From Pseudoduganella armeniaca (GTDB lineage: Bacteria; Pseudomonadota; Gammaproteobacteria; Burkholderiales; Burkholderiaceae_D), in NCBI RefSeq assembly GCF_003028855.1, contig NZ_CP028324.1:3038001-3102000 (forward strand): a DNA stretch of 64,000 nucleotides, in the 5' to 3' direction. The notes beneath the pieces are model-generated. The model was not told the DNA's origin and did not search any database. It worked only from the letters and a program-made list of their open reading frames with translations. Both the position numbers and the translations under genes were made by a program. Below, piece after piece: positions 18,418 through 27,231 of the stretch. How positions within the stretch are numbered: position 1 is the stretch's first letter; every line of letters begins with the position of its first letter.

Positions 18418-19251
18418 ATGATGCTCGCAGACCAGAAGAACCTGGGCACGGCCAGCGCCGAGCGGCCGCAGGCGCCGCCGGCCTTGCAGTTCGAAGGCCG
18501 CCAGGTGTGGGTCACGGGCGCCGGCCGCGGCATCGGCCACCAGATCGCGCTGGCATTCCGCCAGCTGGGCGCGCGCGTGGTCGGCATCGACCGCGCCTTC
18601 GACCGCGAGGAAGCTGGCCCGGCCGGCAAGCGCTACCCATTCAAGACCGTCTGCATGGACGTGACGGACCGGGCCCGCATCGCCGTCGTCTGCCAGCAAT
18701 TGCTGACCGAGTTGCCGCGCATCGATGTGCTGGTGAACGCGGCCGGCATCCTGCGCCTCGGCACCCTGGACTCGACCACCGTAGAGGACTGGCAGGCCAG
18801 CTTCGACATCAACGTCAGCGGCGTGTTCTACCTGCTGCGCGAGCTGATGCCGCAGTTCCGCAAGCAAGGTGCGGGCTCGATCGTCAACGTGGCGTCGAAC
18901 GCGGCGCGGGTGCCGCGCATGAACATGCTGGCCTACTGCGCGTCGAAATCCGCGCTGGTGGGCATGAGCCACTGCGCGGCGCTGGAACTGGCGCAGTACG
19001 GCGTGCGCTGCAACGTGGTGTCGCCCGGCTCGACCGACACGCCGATGCTGCGCTCGATGCTGCCGGACGAGCAGGGCATGCGACGCACCATCGAAGGCCT
19101 GCCGGAGCAGTTCAAGCTGGGCATCCCGCTGCGCAAGATCGCCACGGCGCGCGAGGTGGCCAACACGGTGCTGTTCCTGGCTTCCGACCTGGCCAGCCAT
19201 ATCACGATGCAGGAGGTGGTCGTGGATGGTGGGGCGACCCTGGCCGCGTAA
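18418..19251 (+). CDS. entA: 2,3-dihydro-2,3-dihydroxybenzoate dehydrogenase
   Basis: A 277-residue classical short-chain dehydrogenase that oxidises 2,3-dihydro-2,3-DHB to 2,3-dihydroxybenzoate with NAD+. Motifs: GAGRGIG (NAD-binding), NAAGILRLG, the Ser in VNVASNAA and the YCASK catalytic Tyr-Lys. The C-terminal ITMQEVVVDGGATL matches EntA proteins. It has a 25-residue N-terminal extension beyond E. coli EntA; two adjacent ATGs (18418, 18421) could serve. It closes the entCEBA block and is followed 11 nt later by a 53-bp palindrome. Confidence 0.95.
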   Translation: MMLADQKNLGTASAERPQAPPALQFEGRQVWVTGAGRGIGHQIALAFRQLGARVVGIDRAFDREEAGPAGKRYPFKTVCMDVTDRARIAVVCQQLLTELPRIDVLVNAAGILRLGTLDSTTVEDWQASFDINVSGVFYLLRELMPQFRKQGAGSIVNVASNAARVPRMNMLAYCASKSALVGMSHCAALELAQYGVRCNVVSPGSTDTPMLRSMLPDEQGMRRTIEGLPEQFKLGIPLRKIATAREVANTVLFLASDLASHITMQEVVVDGGATLAA

Positions 19252-19262
19252 GCAGAAACACC

Positions 19263-19315
19263 GGGGACAGGCACCTGTTTTCGGGTCGGAGACCCGAAAA
19301 CAGGTGCCTGTCCCC
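19263..19315. repeat. 53-bp palindromic element (25-3-25), copy 2, inside the siderophore operon
   Basis: Perfect 25-bp arms with a GGA loop. The outer arm is GGGGACAGGCACC and the inner TGTTTTCGGGTC. It lies between entA and the RND pump genes, so a strong RNA hairpin would form within the operon mRNA. Confidence 0.9.
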
Positions 19316-19347
19316 TCGGGTCCAATCAACGATAACGAGACACCAAG

Positions 19348-20505
19348 ATGCAAAACTTCTTCCGCCACCTGCCGGCTTTGGCAACGCTGCTCCTGGCCGC
19401 CTGCGGCGAGCCACCCGCCGCGCCGCCGCCACCGGCCAAGCCCACGGTCGCCGTGCTCACCGTGCGCCAGGAAGCGGTGCCGCTGCGCGCCGAGCTGCCC
19501 GGCCGCGTGACCGCGTTGCGCGTGTCGGAAGTACGCCCGCAGGTGGGGGGCGTGATCGTGCGCCGGCACTTCGAGGAAGGCTCGGAGGTCAAGGCCGGTG
19601 CGCTGCTGTACGAAATCGGCAGCGACAGCTACGCGGCACGCCAGGAACAGGCGGCGGCCGAGCTGGCGATCGAGCAGGCGGCGCTGGTCAACCTGCGCAT
19701 CATCGCGGAACGCTACCGCCGCCTGATCGACAGCAAGACGGTCACCCAGCAGGACCACGACCTGGCCCAGGCCAACTACGAGCAGGGGCTGGCCCGCGTC
19801 AAGGCACGCCAGGCCGCGCTGCGCACGGCACAGATCGACCTGCAGCGCACGCAGATCCGCGCGCCCATCGCTGGCCGCATCGGCCGCGCCGCCGTGACCG
19901 AGGGCGCGTTGGTCGCCAGCGAACAGGCCGAACCGCTGGCGCGCATCCAGCAGCTCGATCCGATCCTGGTCGACGTCGTCCAGTCCAGCCAACAACTGAC
20001 GCAGCTGAAGCGCCGCCTCGGCAGTGGCGCCCTGCAGCCGGGCAAGGCCGCCGTGAGCTTGTTGCTGGAGGACGGCCAGCCTTACCCGCATGCCGGGGTG
20101 CTGAAATTCACCGAGATGAACGTGGACGGCGCCACCGGTTCCGTCACCCTGCGTGCCAGTTTCCCCAACCCGGATGGCCTCCTGATGCCGGGCATGTACG
20201 TGCGCGCCCGGGTCGAACAGGGCGTGCAGCCGGACGCGGTACGGCTGCCGCAGCAGGCGGTGCGCCACAACGAACGCAACGAAGCCACGGCGCTGGTGGT
20301 CGGCCGCGATGGCCAGGTCGAGCAGCGCGTGCTGGACCTGATCGGCAGCGAGGCGGGCCTGTGGGCGGCCCGTGCCGGGCTGAAGGCGGGCGAGCGCGTC
20401 ATCGTCGAGGGCGGCAACAAGGTCGCTCCCGGCACCGTCGTCCGCGCGACGGAATGGCAGGGCCGCCCGGCGGCAGCCAGCGCCGCGGCGGCAAAGGAGG
20501 GCTGA
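19348..20505 (+). CDS. RND efflux periplasmic adaptor (AcrA-like)
   Basis: A 385-residue membrane-fusion lipoprotein: lipobox LAAC (Cys19), barrel-sandwich halves around a helical hairpin (AAELAIEQAALVNLRIIAERYRR..., RTQIRAPIAGRIGRAAVTEGALV), and beta-barrel and membrane-proximal regions (NPDGLLMPGMYVRARVEQG). It bridges the RND pump at 20507 to a TolC-type channel. Position in the siderophore operon suggests it helps export the catecholate product, in addition to the MFS exporter at 34401. No outer-membrane factor is encoded in this operon. Confidence 0.92.
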   Translation: MQNFFRHLPALATLLLAACGEPPAAPPPPAKPTVAVLTVRQEAVPLRAELPGRVTALRVSEVRPQVGGVIVRRHFEEGSEVKAGALLYEIGSDSYAARQEQAAAELAIEQAALVNLRIIAERYRRLIDSKTVTQQDHDLAQANYEQGLARVKARQAALRTAQIDLQRTQIRAPIAGRIGRAAVTEGALVASEQAEPLARIQQLDPILVDVVQSSQQLTQLKRRLGSGALQPGKAAVSLLLEDGQPYPHAGVLKFTEMNVDGATGSVTLRASFPNPDGLLMPGMYVRARVEQGVQPDAVRLPQQAVRHNERNEATALVVGRDGQVEQRVLDLIGSEAGLWAARAGLKAGERVIVEGGNKVAPGTVVRATEWQGRPAAASAAAAKEG

Positions 20506-20506
20506 G

Positions 20507-23500
20507 GTGCTGGCACGCTTCTTTATCGAACGCCCGGTGCTGGCCTGGGTACTCGCCGTCGTGCTGATGCTGGCCGGCGGGGTTGCCCTGTGGCGCATGC
20601 CGGTGGCGCAGTACCCGGACATCGCGCCGCCCGTCGTGCGCGTGGCGGCAACCTATCCCGGCGCCTCCGCCACCGTCGTCGAAAACGCCGTCACCCAGGT
20701 GCTGGAGCAGGAACTGAAGGGCGTCGAGGGACTGCTGTACTTCGACGCGGCCAGCAATTCGTCCGGCGAGGCGGAACTGATGCTGACGTTCCGCCAGGGC
20801 CTGGACCCGATGCTGGCGCAACTGCAGGTGCAGAACCGGGTCAACCAGGTGGCCTATCGGCTGCCCCGTGCGGTGCAGCAGAACGGCTTGAGCGTCAGCG
20901 CGCTGCAGAACAGCTTCCTGATGGTGGCGGTGTTCGCCGACCGCAGCGGCCGGCTTAGTGACGCCGACCTGGCCGACTGGATGAGCGGGCAGGTGGTGGA
21001 CGCCGTCAGCCGCGTGCCCGGCGTGGGCCAGGTGCGCAACTTCGGCGCGCCGTATGCCATGCGCATCTGGCTCGACCCGCACAAGCTGCACAGCTTCGGC
21101 CTGATGCCGGGCGACGTCATCGCCGCCATCGAGGCGCAGAACACCGAGGTGCCGGTGGGCGAACTGGGCGCGCGCCCATCCGCGGCCGGCCAGCAGATCA
21201 ACGTCAGCGTGACGGCGCTATCGCGCCTGCGCACGCCGCAGCAGTTCCGCTCCCTCGTCGTCAAGACCGGCGCCGACGGCGCCGCCGTGCGCATCGAGGA
21301 CGTGGCGCGGGTGGAGATCGGCAGCGAGAGCTATGGCAGCACGTCGCGCCTGGACGGCCGCTCGGCCTCCGGTTTCGCCGTACTGCTGGCGCCGGGCGCC
21401 AACGCCCTGACGACGGCGGCCGGGGTGCGCGCGCGCATCGCCGCGCTGGCGCTGCCACCTGGCGTCGAAGTGACTTATCCGGAGGACGCCACCCGCTTCG
21501 TCAAGCGTTCCATCGCCAAGGTGGCGATGACCCTGGCCGAGGCGGTGGTGCTGGTGGGCGCCGTCATGTTCCTGTTCCTGGGCGGCTGGCGCGCCACGCT
21601 GGTGCCGCTGGTGACGGTGCCGGTGGTCCTGCTGGGCACCTGCGCCGTGCTGGCGCTGTCCGGCTATTCCGTCAACACGCTGACCCTGTTCGGCATGGTG
21701 CTGGCGATCGGCCTGCTGGTGGACGACTCCATCGTCGTGGTCGAAAACGTCGAGCGCACGATGCACGAGCAGGGACTGGACGCGCGTGCTGCCACGCTGG
21801 TGTCGATGCGCGGCATCACGGGCGCGCTGGCCGGCATCGCCCTGGTGCTGGGCGCCGTGTTCGTGCCGATGGCGTTCTTCCCCGGCTCGGTCGGCGTGAT
21901 CTACCGCCAGTTCGCCGTCACGCTCGTCAGCGCGATGGCGCTCTCGGTGCTGGTCGCCGTCGTGCTGACACCGGTGCTGTGCGCCGGCCTGCTGCGCCCG
22001 GCCGCGCATGACCACGCGCTGGCGCGCCTGCAGCAGCGCCTGCAAGCCCGTTACGAGGGTGCGCTGGGCCGCCTGCTGGGCCGGCCGTTGCGCTGGCTGC
22101 TGGTGTACGGCGCGCTGCTGGCGATCGCGGCGCATGCCTACACGCGCCTGCCGACGGCCTTCCTGCCGGAGGACGACCAGGGCACGGTGATGGTGCGCTT
22201 CGCGCTGCCGCCGGGCGCGCCGTACCAGCGCACCGCCGCGCTGGCGGCGCAAGTGGAGCAGTACTTCCTGCGCGAGGAAAAGGCCAATGTCGACAATATC
22301 TACACGATCGCCGGTTTCGGCAACAACGGCGGTGGCCAGAATGCCGGCATGGCATTCGTCGCGCTGAAGGAGTGGGAGCGGCGCGGCGCCGGCGAGCACA
22401 CCGCGCAGGCCATCGCCGCCCGCGCCACGCTGGCGCTGGGACAGCTGGCGGACGCGCGCGTATTCGCCATGGTGCCGCCGCCGATCGACGGCCTGGGACA
22501 GGCCGGCGGCCTGGAATTCTGGCTGCAGGACGCGGCCGGGCAGGGCGCCGCCGCGCTCAACGCCGCCGCCGCGGGGCTGTCCGAACAGGCCGGCCAGTTG
22601 CCGGGCATCCTGTACGTGGACGCCGACGGCGGCCTCGATGCGCCGCAACTGCGCATCGACATCGACCAGGTACGGGCACGTACGCTGGGCCTGGCGCTGG
22701 ACGACGTCAATCAAACCTTAGGCGCGGCCTGGGGCGGCAGCTACGTCAACGACTTCCTCGACCGCGGCCGCATCCGCCGCGTGCTGGTGCAGGCCGACGC
22801 GCCGTACCGCGCCGCGCCGGAAGACCTGCAGCACTGGTTCGTGCGCGGTGCAAGCGGCGCGATGACGCCGCTGTCCGCCTTCGCCAGCACGCGCTGGGAC
22901 GCCGGGCCGGGCCAGCTGCGCCGCTTCAACGGCATGCCGGCGATCCAGCTGTCCGCCGCGGCGGCACCGGGCGCCAGTTCCGGTCCGCTGATGGATGGTG
23001 TCGAGCGCCTGGCCGCCGCCCAGCCGGGCATGGCGCTGTCCTGGAGCGGCCTGTCGTACCAGGACCGGTTGTCGGCCGACCAGGCGCCGCTGCTGTACTG
23101 CGCGTCCGTGCTGTTCGTGTTCCTGTGCCTGGCCGCCCTGTACGGCAGCTGGTCGATTCCGTTCGCCGTGCTGCTGGCGATCCCGCTGGGCGTGCTGGGT
23201 GCCGTCGCCGGTGCCTGGCTGGGCGGCATGCAGCGCGACATCTTCTTCCAGGTGGGCGTGCTGACGACGGTCGGCCTGTCGGCCAAGAACGCCATCCTGA
23301 TCGTCGAATTCGCCGAGCATGCGCGCCGCGCCGGCAGCAGCGCGCTGGCCGCCGTGGCCCAGGCCGCGGCGCAGCGCCTGCGCCCTATCGTCATGACCTC
23401 GCTGGCATTCGGCGCCGGCATCGTGCCGTTGCTGCTGGCCAGTGGCCCGGGCGCGGCCGCGCAGCGCGCCATCGGCGCCAGCGTGCTGGGTGGCGTGTTG

Positions 23501-23611
23501 TCTGCCACCTTGCTGGGCGTGTTCCTGATCCCGCCGTGCTACCTGCTGGTCGCGCGCCTTGCGCCAGCGCGCGGTCGCGCGGCATCCCCTGTTTCCGTCA
23601 TTCCCGCCTGA
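20507..23611 (+). CDS. RND efflux transporter of the HAE1 family (AcrB-like)
   Basis: A 1034-residue proton-driven inner-membrane pump with 12 transmembrane helices and two large periplasmic loops. Proton-relay residues are present: Asp406-Asp407 in LLVDDSIVVVENVERT and Lys927 in GLSAKNAILIVEFAEHA. The N-terminal MLARFFIERPVLAWVLAV and YPDIAPPVV are family signatures. The start is GTG at 20507, one base past the MFP stop and preceded by AAAGGAGG inside the MFP end. Its probable cargo is the catechol siderophore, by location; a general multidrug role cannot be excluded. Confidence 0.94.
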   Translation: MLARFFIERPVLAWVLAVVLMLAGGVALWRMPVAQYPDIAPPVVRVAATYPGASATVVENAVTQVLEQELKGVEGLLYFDAASNSSGEAELMLTFRQGLDPMLAQLQVQNRVNQVAYRLPRAVQQNGLSVSALQNSFLMVAVFADRSGRLSDADLADWMSGQVVDAVSRVPGVGQVRNFGAPYAMRIWLDPHKLHSFGLMPGDVIAAIEAQNTEVPVGELGARPSAAGQQINVSVTALSRLRTPQQFRSLVVKTGADGAAVRIEDVARVEIGSESYGSTSRLDGRSASGFAVLLAPGANALTTAAGVRARIAALALPPGVEVTYPEDATRFVKRSIAKVAMTLAEAVVLVGAVMFLFLGGWRATLVPLVTVPVVLLGTCAVLALSGYSVNTLTLFGMVLAIGLLVDDSIVVVENVERTMHEQGLDARAATLVSMRGITGALAGIALVLGAVFVPMAFFPGSVGVIYRQFAVTLVSAMALSVLVAVVLTPVLCAGLLRPAAHDHALARLQQRLQARYEGALGRLLGRPLRWLLVYGALLAIAAHAYTRLPTAFLPEDDQGTVMVRFALPPGAPYQRTAALAAQVEQYFLREEKANVDNIYTIAGFGNNGGGQNAGMAFVALKEWERRGAGEHTAQAIAARATLALGQLADARVFAMVPPPIDGLGQAGGLEFWLQDAAGQGAAALNAAAAGLSEQAGQLPGILYVDADGGLDAPQLRIDIDQVRARTLGLALDDVNQTLGAAWGGSYVNDFLDRGRIRRVLVQADAPYRAAPEDLQHWFVRGASGAMTPLSAFASTRWDAGPGQLRRFNGMPAIQLSAAAAPGASSGPLMDGVERLAAAQPGMALSWSGLSYQDRLSADQAPLLYCASVLFVFLCLAALYGSWSIPFAVLLAIPLGVLGAVAGAWLGGMQRDIFFQVGVLTTVGLSAKNAILIVEFAEHARRAGSSALAAVAQAAAQRLRPIVMTSLAFGAGIVPLLLASGPGAAAQRAIGASVLGGVLSATLLGVFLIPPCYLLVARLAPARGRAASPVSVIPA

Positions 23612-23613
23612 GC

Positions 23614-23868
23614 ATGAACCTTCTTTTCCTGATCCTGGGCACGGCCGGTTGCGCCGTGCTGTACCTGACCCACCGCCACCAGGGCTGGCTGCGCCAGCCG
23701 TTGCCGCCCAGCGCCCGCGTGGCAGGTGCGCTGCTGCTTGCCGCGTCGCTGGCGGCAGCGCTGGCCGCATGGACGCCGCTGACGGCTGTCTTTGCCTGGC
23801 TGGTGCTGGCCATGCTGGTCTGGAGCCTGCTGCCGTTCGCCGCACTGCTGCGCCGGGGTGCGCCATGA
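23614..23868 (+). CDS. Small three-helix membrane protein (DUF3325-like)
   Basis: An 84-residue hydrophobic protein with three predicted helices (about 1-20, 35-55, 57-77) and a basic loop (THRHQGWLRQ). Small proteins like this, often labelled DUF3325, accompany PepSY-type iron-regulated membrane proteins in siderophore loci. It starts 2 nt after the RND stop and overlaps the next gene by ATGA. Likely a membrane subunit or helper of the PepSY protein; biochemical role unknown. Confidence 0.7.
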   Translation: MNLLFLILGTAGCAVLYLTHRHQGWLRQPLPPSARVAGALLLAASLAAALAAWTPLTAVFAWLVLAMLVWSLLPFAALLRRGAP

Positions 23869-24158
23869 ATGCGGCGGCGAAGCGCGCGCCGATCCGGCCC
23901 GACTGGTGGTCGAAGACCTTTGCCGGTGCCGTGCTGGGCGCCACGCTGGCCTTTGCCCTGGCCGGCGTGTTCGCGTGGGTGGGACCGGGCGGCATCGCCG
24001 CGCCGGACAAGTCCCAGTTCGTCATGTGGCTGATCGCACCAATGTGGCTGACCGTGTTCGGCTTCGTCTGGCTGTTCCGCAGCGGTGCCCAGGCCTTGCT
24101 GTGGCTGGGCGGCGCCAATCTGCTGGCCTGGGGCCTGCTGTTTTGGGTGAGGGGGTGA
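23865..24158 (+). CDS. Small membrane protein next to PepSY gene (DUF3649-like)
   Basis: A 97-residue protein with three predicted helices (about 19-40, 52-71, 76-95). The N-terminal RPDWWSKTFAGAVLGATLA and GPGG segments resemble small proteins that travel with PepSY-TM and DUF3325 genes in iron loci; the DUF3649 label is my best guess. It is coupled upstream by ATGA and ends 1 nt before the PepSY gene. Probably part of the same inner-membrane assembly. Confidence 0.65.
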   Translation: MNAAAKRAPIRPDWWSKTFAGAVLGATLAFALAGVFAWVGPGGIAAPDKSQFVMWLIAPMWLTVFGFVWLFRSGAQALLWLGGANLLAWGLLFWVRG

Positions 24159-24159
24159 C

Positions 24160-25809
24160 ATGAAGATCCGCAGCGATATCCTGAGGGTGTACCAGGCCGT
24201 CCATACCTGGGGCGGCATCTGCGCCGGCATGCTGCTGTTCATCGGTTTCTTCGGCGGCGCCCTGACGATGTTCAAGGGGCCGCTGGAGCGCTGGGTCAGC
24301 GCACCGGTGGTGCCGGTACAGCAGCTGGCGCCGGCGCAGGTGGACAAGGTCGTGGCGGACGTGCTGGCGCAATACCCGGCCGCGCGCGAGGAGTTCACCC
24401 TGCACGTGGCGCGCCACGAGGACACGCCGGCACCGGTCAGCTGGCAGGCCGGCGAGTCGGGCCACGAGATCGACCTGGGCCTGGTGCGCTGGCAGGCCAC
24501 GCTGGACGCGGACGGCAAGCTGGCCGTCACCCAGCAGCAGCCTTCGCTGCTGGCCGAATTGATCGACATGCTGCATCGCACCGGCGGTATCCCCGGCACC
24601 TTGGGCGAGGAGTACCTGGGCATCTACGTGATGGGCGTGGCCGGCATTCTCTATTTCCTGGCGCTCGTCTCCGGCGTGATCCTGCTGCTGCCCACGCTGG
24701 TCAAGGACTTCTTCGCGCTGCGGCCCGGCAAGAACCGCAAGCGCTTCTGGCTGGACGCCCACAATATATTGGGCATCGCCAGCCTGCCGTTCCACATCGT
24801 GATCAGCTGCACGGTCGTCGTGTTCGCGTTTCACGACCAGTTCTACGACGGCTTGCGCGGCATCGTCTACCGCGACCAGCCGATGTTTTCGCCGCCGGCC
24901 ATCGGCGCCACGCCGCGCGACGCGGCCAAGCTGCTGCCGGCCAGCGAACTGGTACGGCGCGTGCAACAGCAAGCGCCCGGTTTCGAGGTGACGGAGCTGT
25001 TGTACATGGGCGTGGAGTCGCCGCGGCCGATCGTGCGCGCGGCCGTCGCCAGCCCGCGCCACGTGGTGCAGGCCGCCGAGACGGGCTTCGTCATCGTCCA
25101 GCCTTATTCCGGCGCGATCCTCAGCACCAGCATGCTGCCGGGGCAGGGCAATACCTGGAGTTCCCTGGTGGCGCCGTTCTTCGCGCTGCACTTCGGCAGC
25201 TATGGCGGCATGACGGTGCGCTGGCTGTACTTCGCCTTCGGCCTGGCCGGCGCCGCGCTGTTCTACACGGGGAACCTGCTGTGGATCGAGAAGCGGCGCA
25301 AGAACCAACTGAAAAACGGCCCGCTGCCGGTGCAGCCGCGCCGCACCGCCAACATCGCGGCCGCCACGGTGGGCGTGTGCCTGGGCAGCATGGCCGGCGT
25401 CGGCGCCTGCCTGGTCGCCGCCAAATGGCTGCATGCGTTCGGCGCGCACGGTAACGGCGCCTACCTGACGGTGTATTACGCCGTCTTCCTGGCCTGCGTG
25501 GCCTGGGCGTTCGTACGCGGCGCCGCGCGGGCAGGCAGCGAGCTGCTGTGGGCCTGCGCGCTGGCGGCGGCGGCCATTCCTGCCACCAGCCTGGCCGGCG
25601 CGCTCATCCCGGCGCTGGGCATGTGGGCTCATACGAGTCCCGCGACCCTTGGCGTGGACGGCACCGCGCTGCTGCTGGCCGCTGCCTTGGCCTGGGCCGC
25701 GCGCAGGGCGGCTCGCCGCGCCCGCGACGGCGCCGCGGACAGCGTCTGGTCGGCGCTGCCCGCGCCAGCGCTCGTGGCACCGGAACCGGCCCGCCAGGTG
25801 GGCACATGA
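24160..25809 (+). CDS. PepSY-associated TM protein, putative ferric-siderophore reductase
   Basis: A 549-residue inner-membrane protein of the iron-regulated PepSY-TM (PiuB-like) family. The first helix region VYQAVHTWGGICAGMLLFI and FWLDAHNILGIASLPFHIVI carry conserved His residues suited to haem ligation. A periplasmic PepSY region and four or more further helices follow; the C-terminal third (about 395-530) adds another set of helices, longer than the minimal family. Relatives are thought to reduce ferric siderophores in the periplasm so iron can be released. It is coupled to the Fes-like gene by ATGA, which puts reductive and hydrolytic release side by side. Confidence 0.85.
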   Translation: MKIRSDILRVYQAVHTWGGICAGMLLFIGFFGGALTMFKGPLERWVSAPVVPVQQLAPAQVDKVVADVLAQYPAAREEFTLHVARHEDTPAPVSWQAGESGHEIDLGLVRWQATLDADGKLAVTQQQPSLLAELIDMLHRTGGIPGTLGEEYLGIYVMGVAGILYFLALVSGVILLLPTLVKDFFALRPGKNRKRFWLDAHNILGIASLPFHIVISCTVVVFAFHDQFYDGLRGIVYRDQPMFSPPAIGATPRDAAKLLPASELVRRVQQQAPGFEVTELLYMGVESPRPIVRAAVASPRHVVQAAETGFVIVQPYSGAILSTSMLPGQGNTWSSLVAPFFALHFGSYGGMTVRWLYFAFGLAGAALFYTGNLLWIEKRRKNQLKNGPLPVQPRRTANIAAATVGVCLGSMAGVGACLVAAKWLHAFGAHGNGAYLTVYYAVFLACVAWAFVRGAARAGSELLWACALAAAAIPATSLAGALIPALGMWAHTSPATLGVDGTALLLAAALAWAARRAARRARDGAADSVWSALPAPALVAPEPARQVGT

Positions 25810-26996
25810 ACACCTTGCACCTGCTGGACCGGCCCGACCTGGGCAGCGCCGCTTGGTGGCAGGATGTGGCCGCCGCCGGCACGCCGCTGCGCCGCGCACG
25901 CACCGATGGTGACGTCGAGCTGGCCTTCCTGTGGCGCGGCACCGACTGCGCGGCGGTCTGCATCGACGTCTACTCGCACACGCCGCACCCGGTGGCGCAA
26001 CGCACGCACCTGCAGCGCGTCGGCACGACCGACGTCTGGCTGTGGCGCACGGGGCTACCGGCGGACTGGCGCGGCAGCTACTTCCTGCTGCCGCTGGCAC
26101 CGGGCCAGCAGGCGCCGGCCGAACGCGCGGCCGTGCGGCGCTGGTGGATCGACCTGATGGACCGCCAGGCCAGCGCCGATCCCTTCAATCGGCTGCCGCC
26201 ACACGGCACCGGCTGGGGCGTGCCGTTGTCGCCGCTGCTGTTGGCCGAGGCACCCGTGCACGAGGCCTGGCGCGCCGTGCCGGATGCGCAAGGGTTGACG
26301 GTGCAGCGCTGGCACAGCGATCGGCTGGACACGGCGCGCGACATCTGGCGCCTGCGCACCGGCCCGGAAGACGCGGTACCCGCGCTGGTGCTGCTGCTGG
26401 ACGGCCAGTACTGGGCACGCCAGATGCCCATCGCTGGCGCCCTGCGCCGGTTGACGGCGCAGGGCGTGCTGCCGCCGGCCGTGTACGTGCTGGTCGATGC
26501 CGTCAGCCCCGCGCGGCGCGGCCAGGAACTGCCATGCAACGAAGCGTTCTGGCTGGCCGTGTGCGCGGAGCTGCTGCCCCAGGTCTATCCGCACGCCATC
26601 GATCCGCGTCGCACCGTGGTCGCGGGGCAGAGCTACGGCGGCCTGGCCGCGCTGTACGCGGCGCTGCGCTGGCCGGACTGCTTCGGCTGCGCGTTGAGCC
26701 AGTCCGGCTCGTTCTGGTGGCCCGACCCTGACCGGACCGAGGGGGAGGGCTGGCTGGCGCAACAGGTCCGCGCGGGCCTGGGCAGCGCTGCGCGCATGCG
26801 CGCGCTGCTGGAAGTGGGCTGCTACGAGACCGAGATGACCGGCGTCAATCGCGCGATGGCCAGCGCGCTGGCCGATGCGGGCCATGCGGTGGCGTACCGC
26901 GAGGTGCGCGGCGGCCATGACTGGATCTGCTGGCGCGACGGGCTGCTGGACGGCCTGGCGCGCCTCTTGAACGATACAACGATACAACAGGGATAA
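25806..26996 (+). CDS. fes: Enterochelin esterase-like hydrolase (Fes)
   Basis: A 396-residue cytoplasmic alpha/beta hydrolase. The N-terminal Fes domain (about 30-170, AFLWRG, TTDVWLWRTGLPADWRGSY, DPFNRLP) precedes an esterase domain with nucleophile motif GQSYGG, an acid region (LEVGCYETE) and catalytic His in GGHDWICW. Fes enzymes cut the ester (serine trilactone) backbone of enterobactin-like siderophores. Its presence supports a lactone or ester-linked product made by the NRPS below. There is no signal peptide, so the ferric siderophore or its fragments would have to reach the cytoplasm. Confidence 0.9.
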   Translation: MNTLHLLDRPDLGSAAWWQDVAAAGTPLRRARTDGDVELAFLWRGTDCAAVCIDVYSHTPHPVAQRTHLQRVGTTDVWLWRTGLPADWRGSYFLLPLAPGQQAPAERAAVRRWWIDLMDRQASADPFNRLPPHGTGWGVPLSPLLLAEAPVHEAWRAVPDAQGLTVQRWHSDRLDTARDIWRLRTGPEDAVPALVLLLDGQYWARQMPIAGALRRLTAQGVLPPAVYVLVDAVSPARRGQELPCNEAFWLAVCAELLPQVYPHAIDPRRTVVAGQSYGGLAALYAALRWPDCFGCALSQSGSFWWPDPDRTEGEGWLAQQVRAGLGSAARMRALLEVGCYETEMTGVNRAMASALADAGHAVAYREVRGGHDWICWRDGLLDGLARLLNDTTIQQG

Positions 26997-27001
26997 GAAC
27001 C

Positions 27002-27223
27002 ATGAGCCAAGACTATGTGAACCCGTTCGACGACGAACAATACCGCTTCTCCGTGCTGCGCAACGCCCGTGGCCAATACAGCCTGTGGCCGGAATTCGCC
27101 GAGCTGCCGGCCGGCTGGGAAAGCCGCTTCGGCCCGGCCGCGCGCGCCGAATGCGTCGAGTACGTGGAGCGCCACTGGCAGGCCATCAACCCGTTCGCGC
27201 CCGGCGTGGCCGGCAACGCGTGA
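27002..27223 (+). CDS. MbtH-like protein
   Basis: A 73-residue MbtH-family protein that binds NRPS adenylation domains and helps them fold or work. Signatures: NPFDDEQYRFSVLRN, YSLWPEFAELPAGW and the C-terminal YVERHWQAINP. It lies 8 nt before the NRPS start, the classic position (E. coli YbdZ next to EntF). Probable partner: one or both adenylation domains of the NRPS. Confidence 0.95.
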   Translation: MSQDYVNPFDDEQYRFSVLRNARGQYSLWPEFAELPAGWESRFGPAARAECVEYVERHWQAINPFAPGVAGNA

Positions 27224-27231
27224 GGGCAGCG

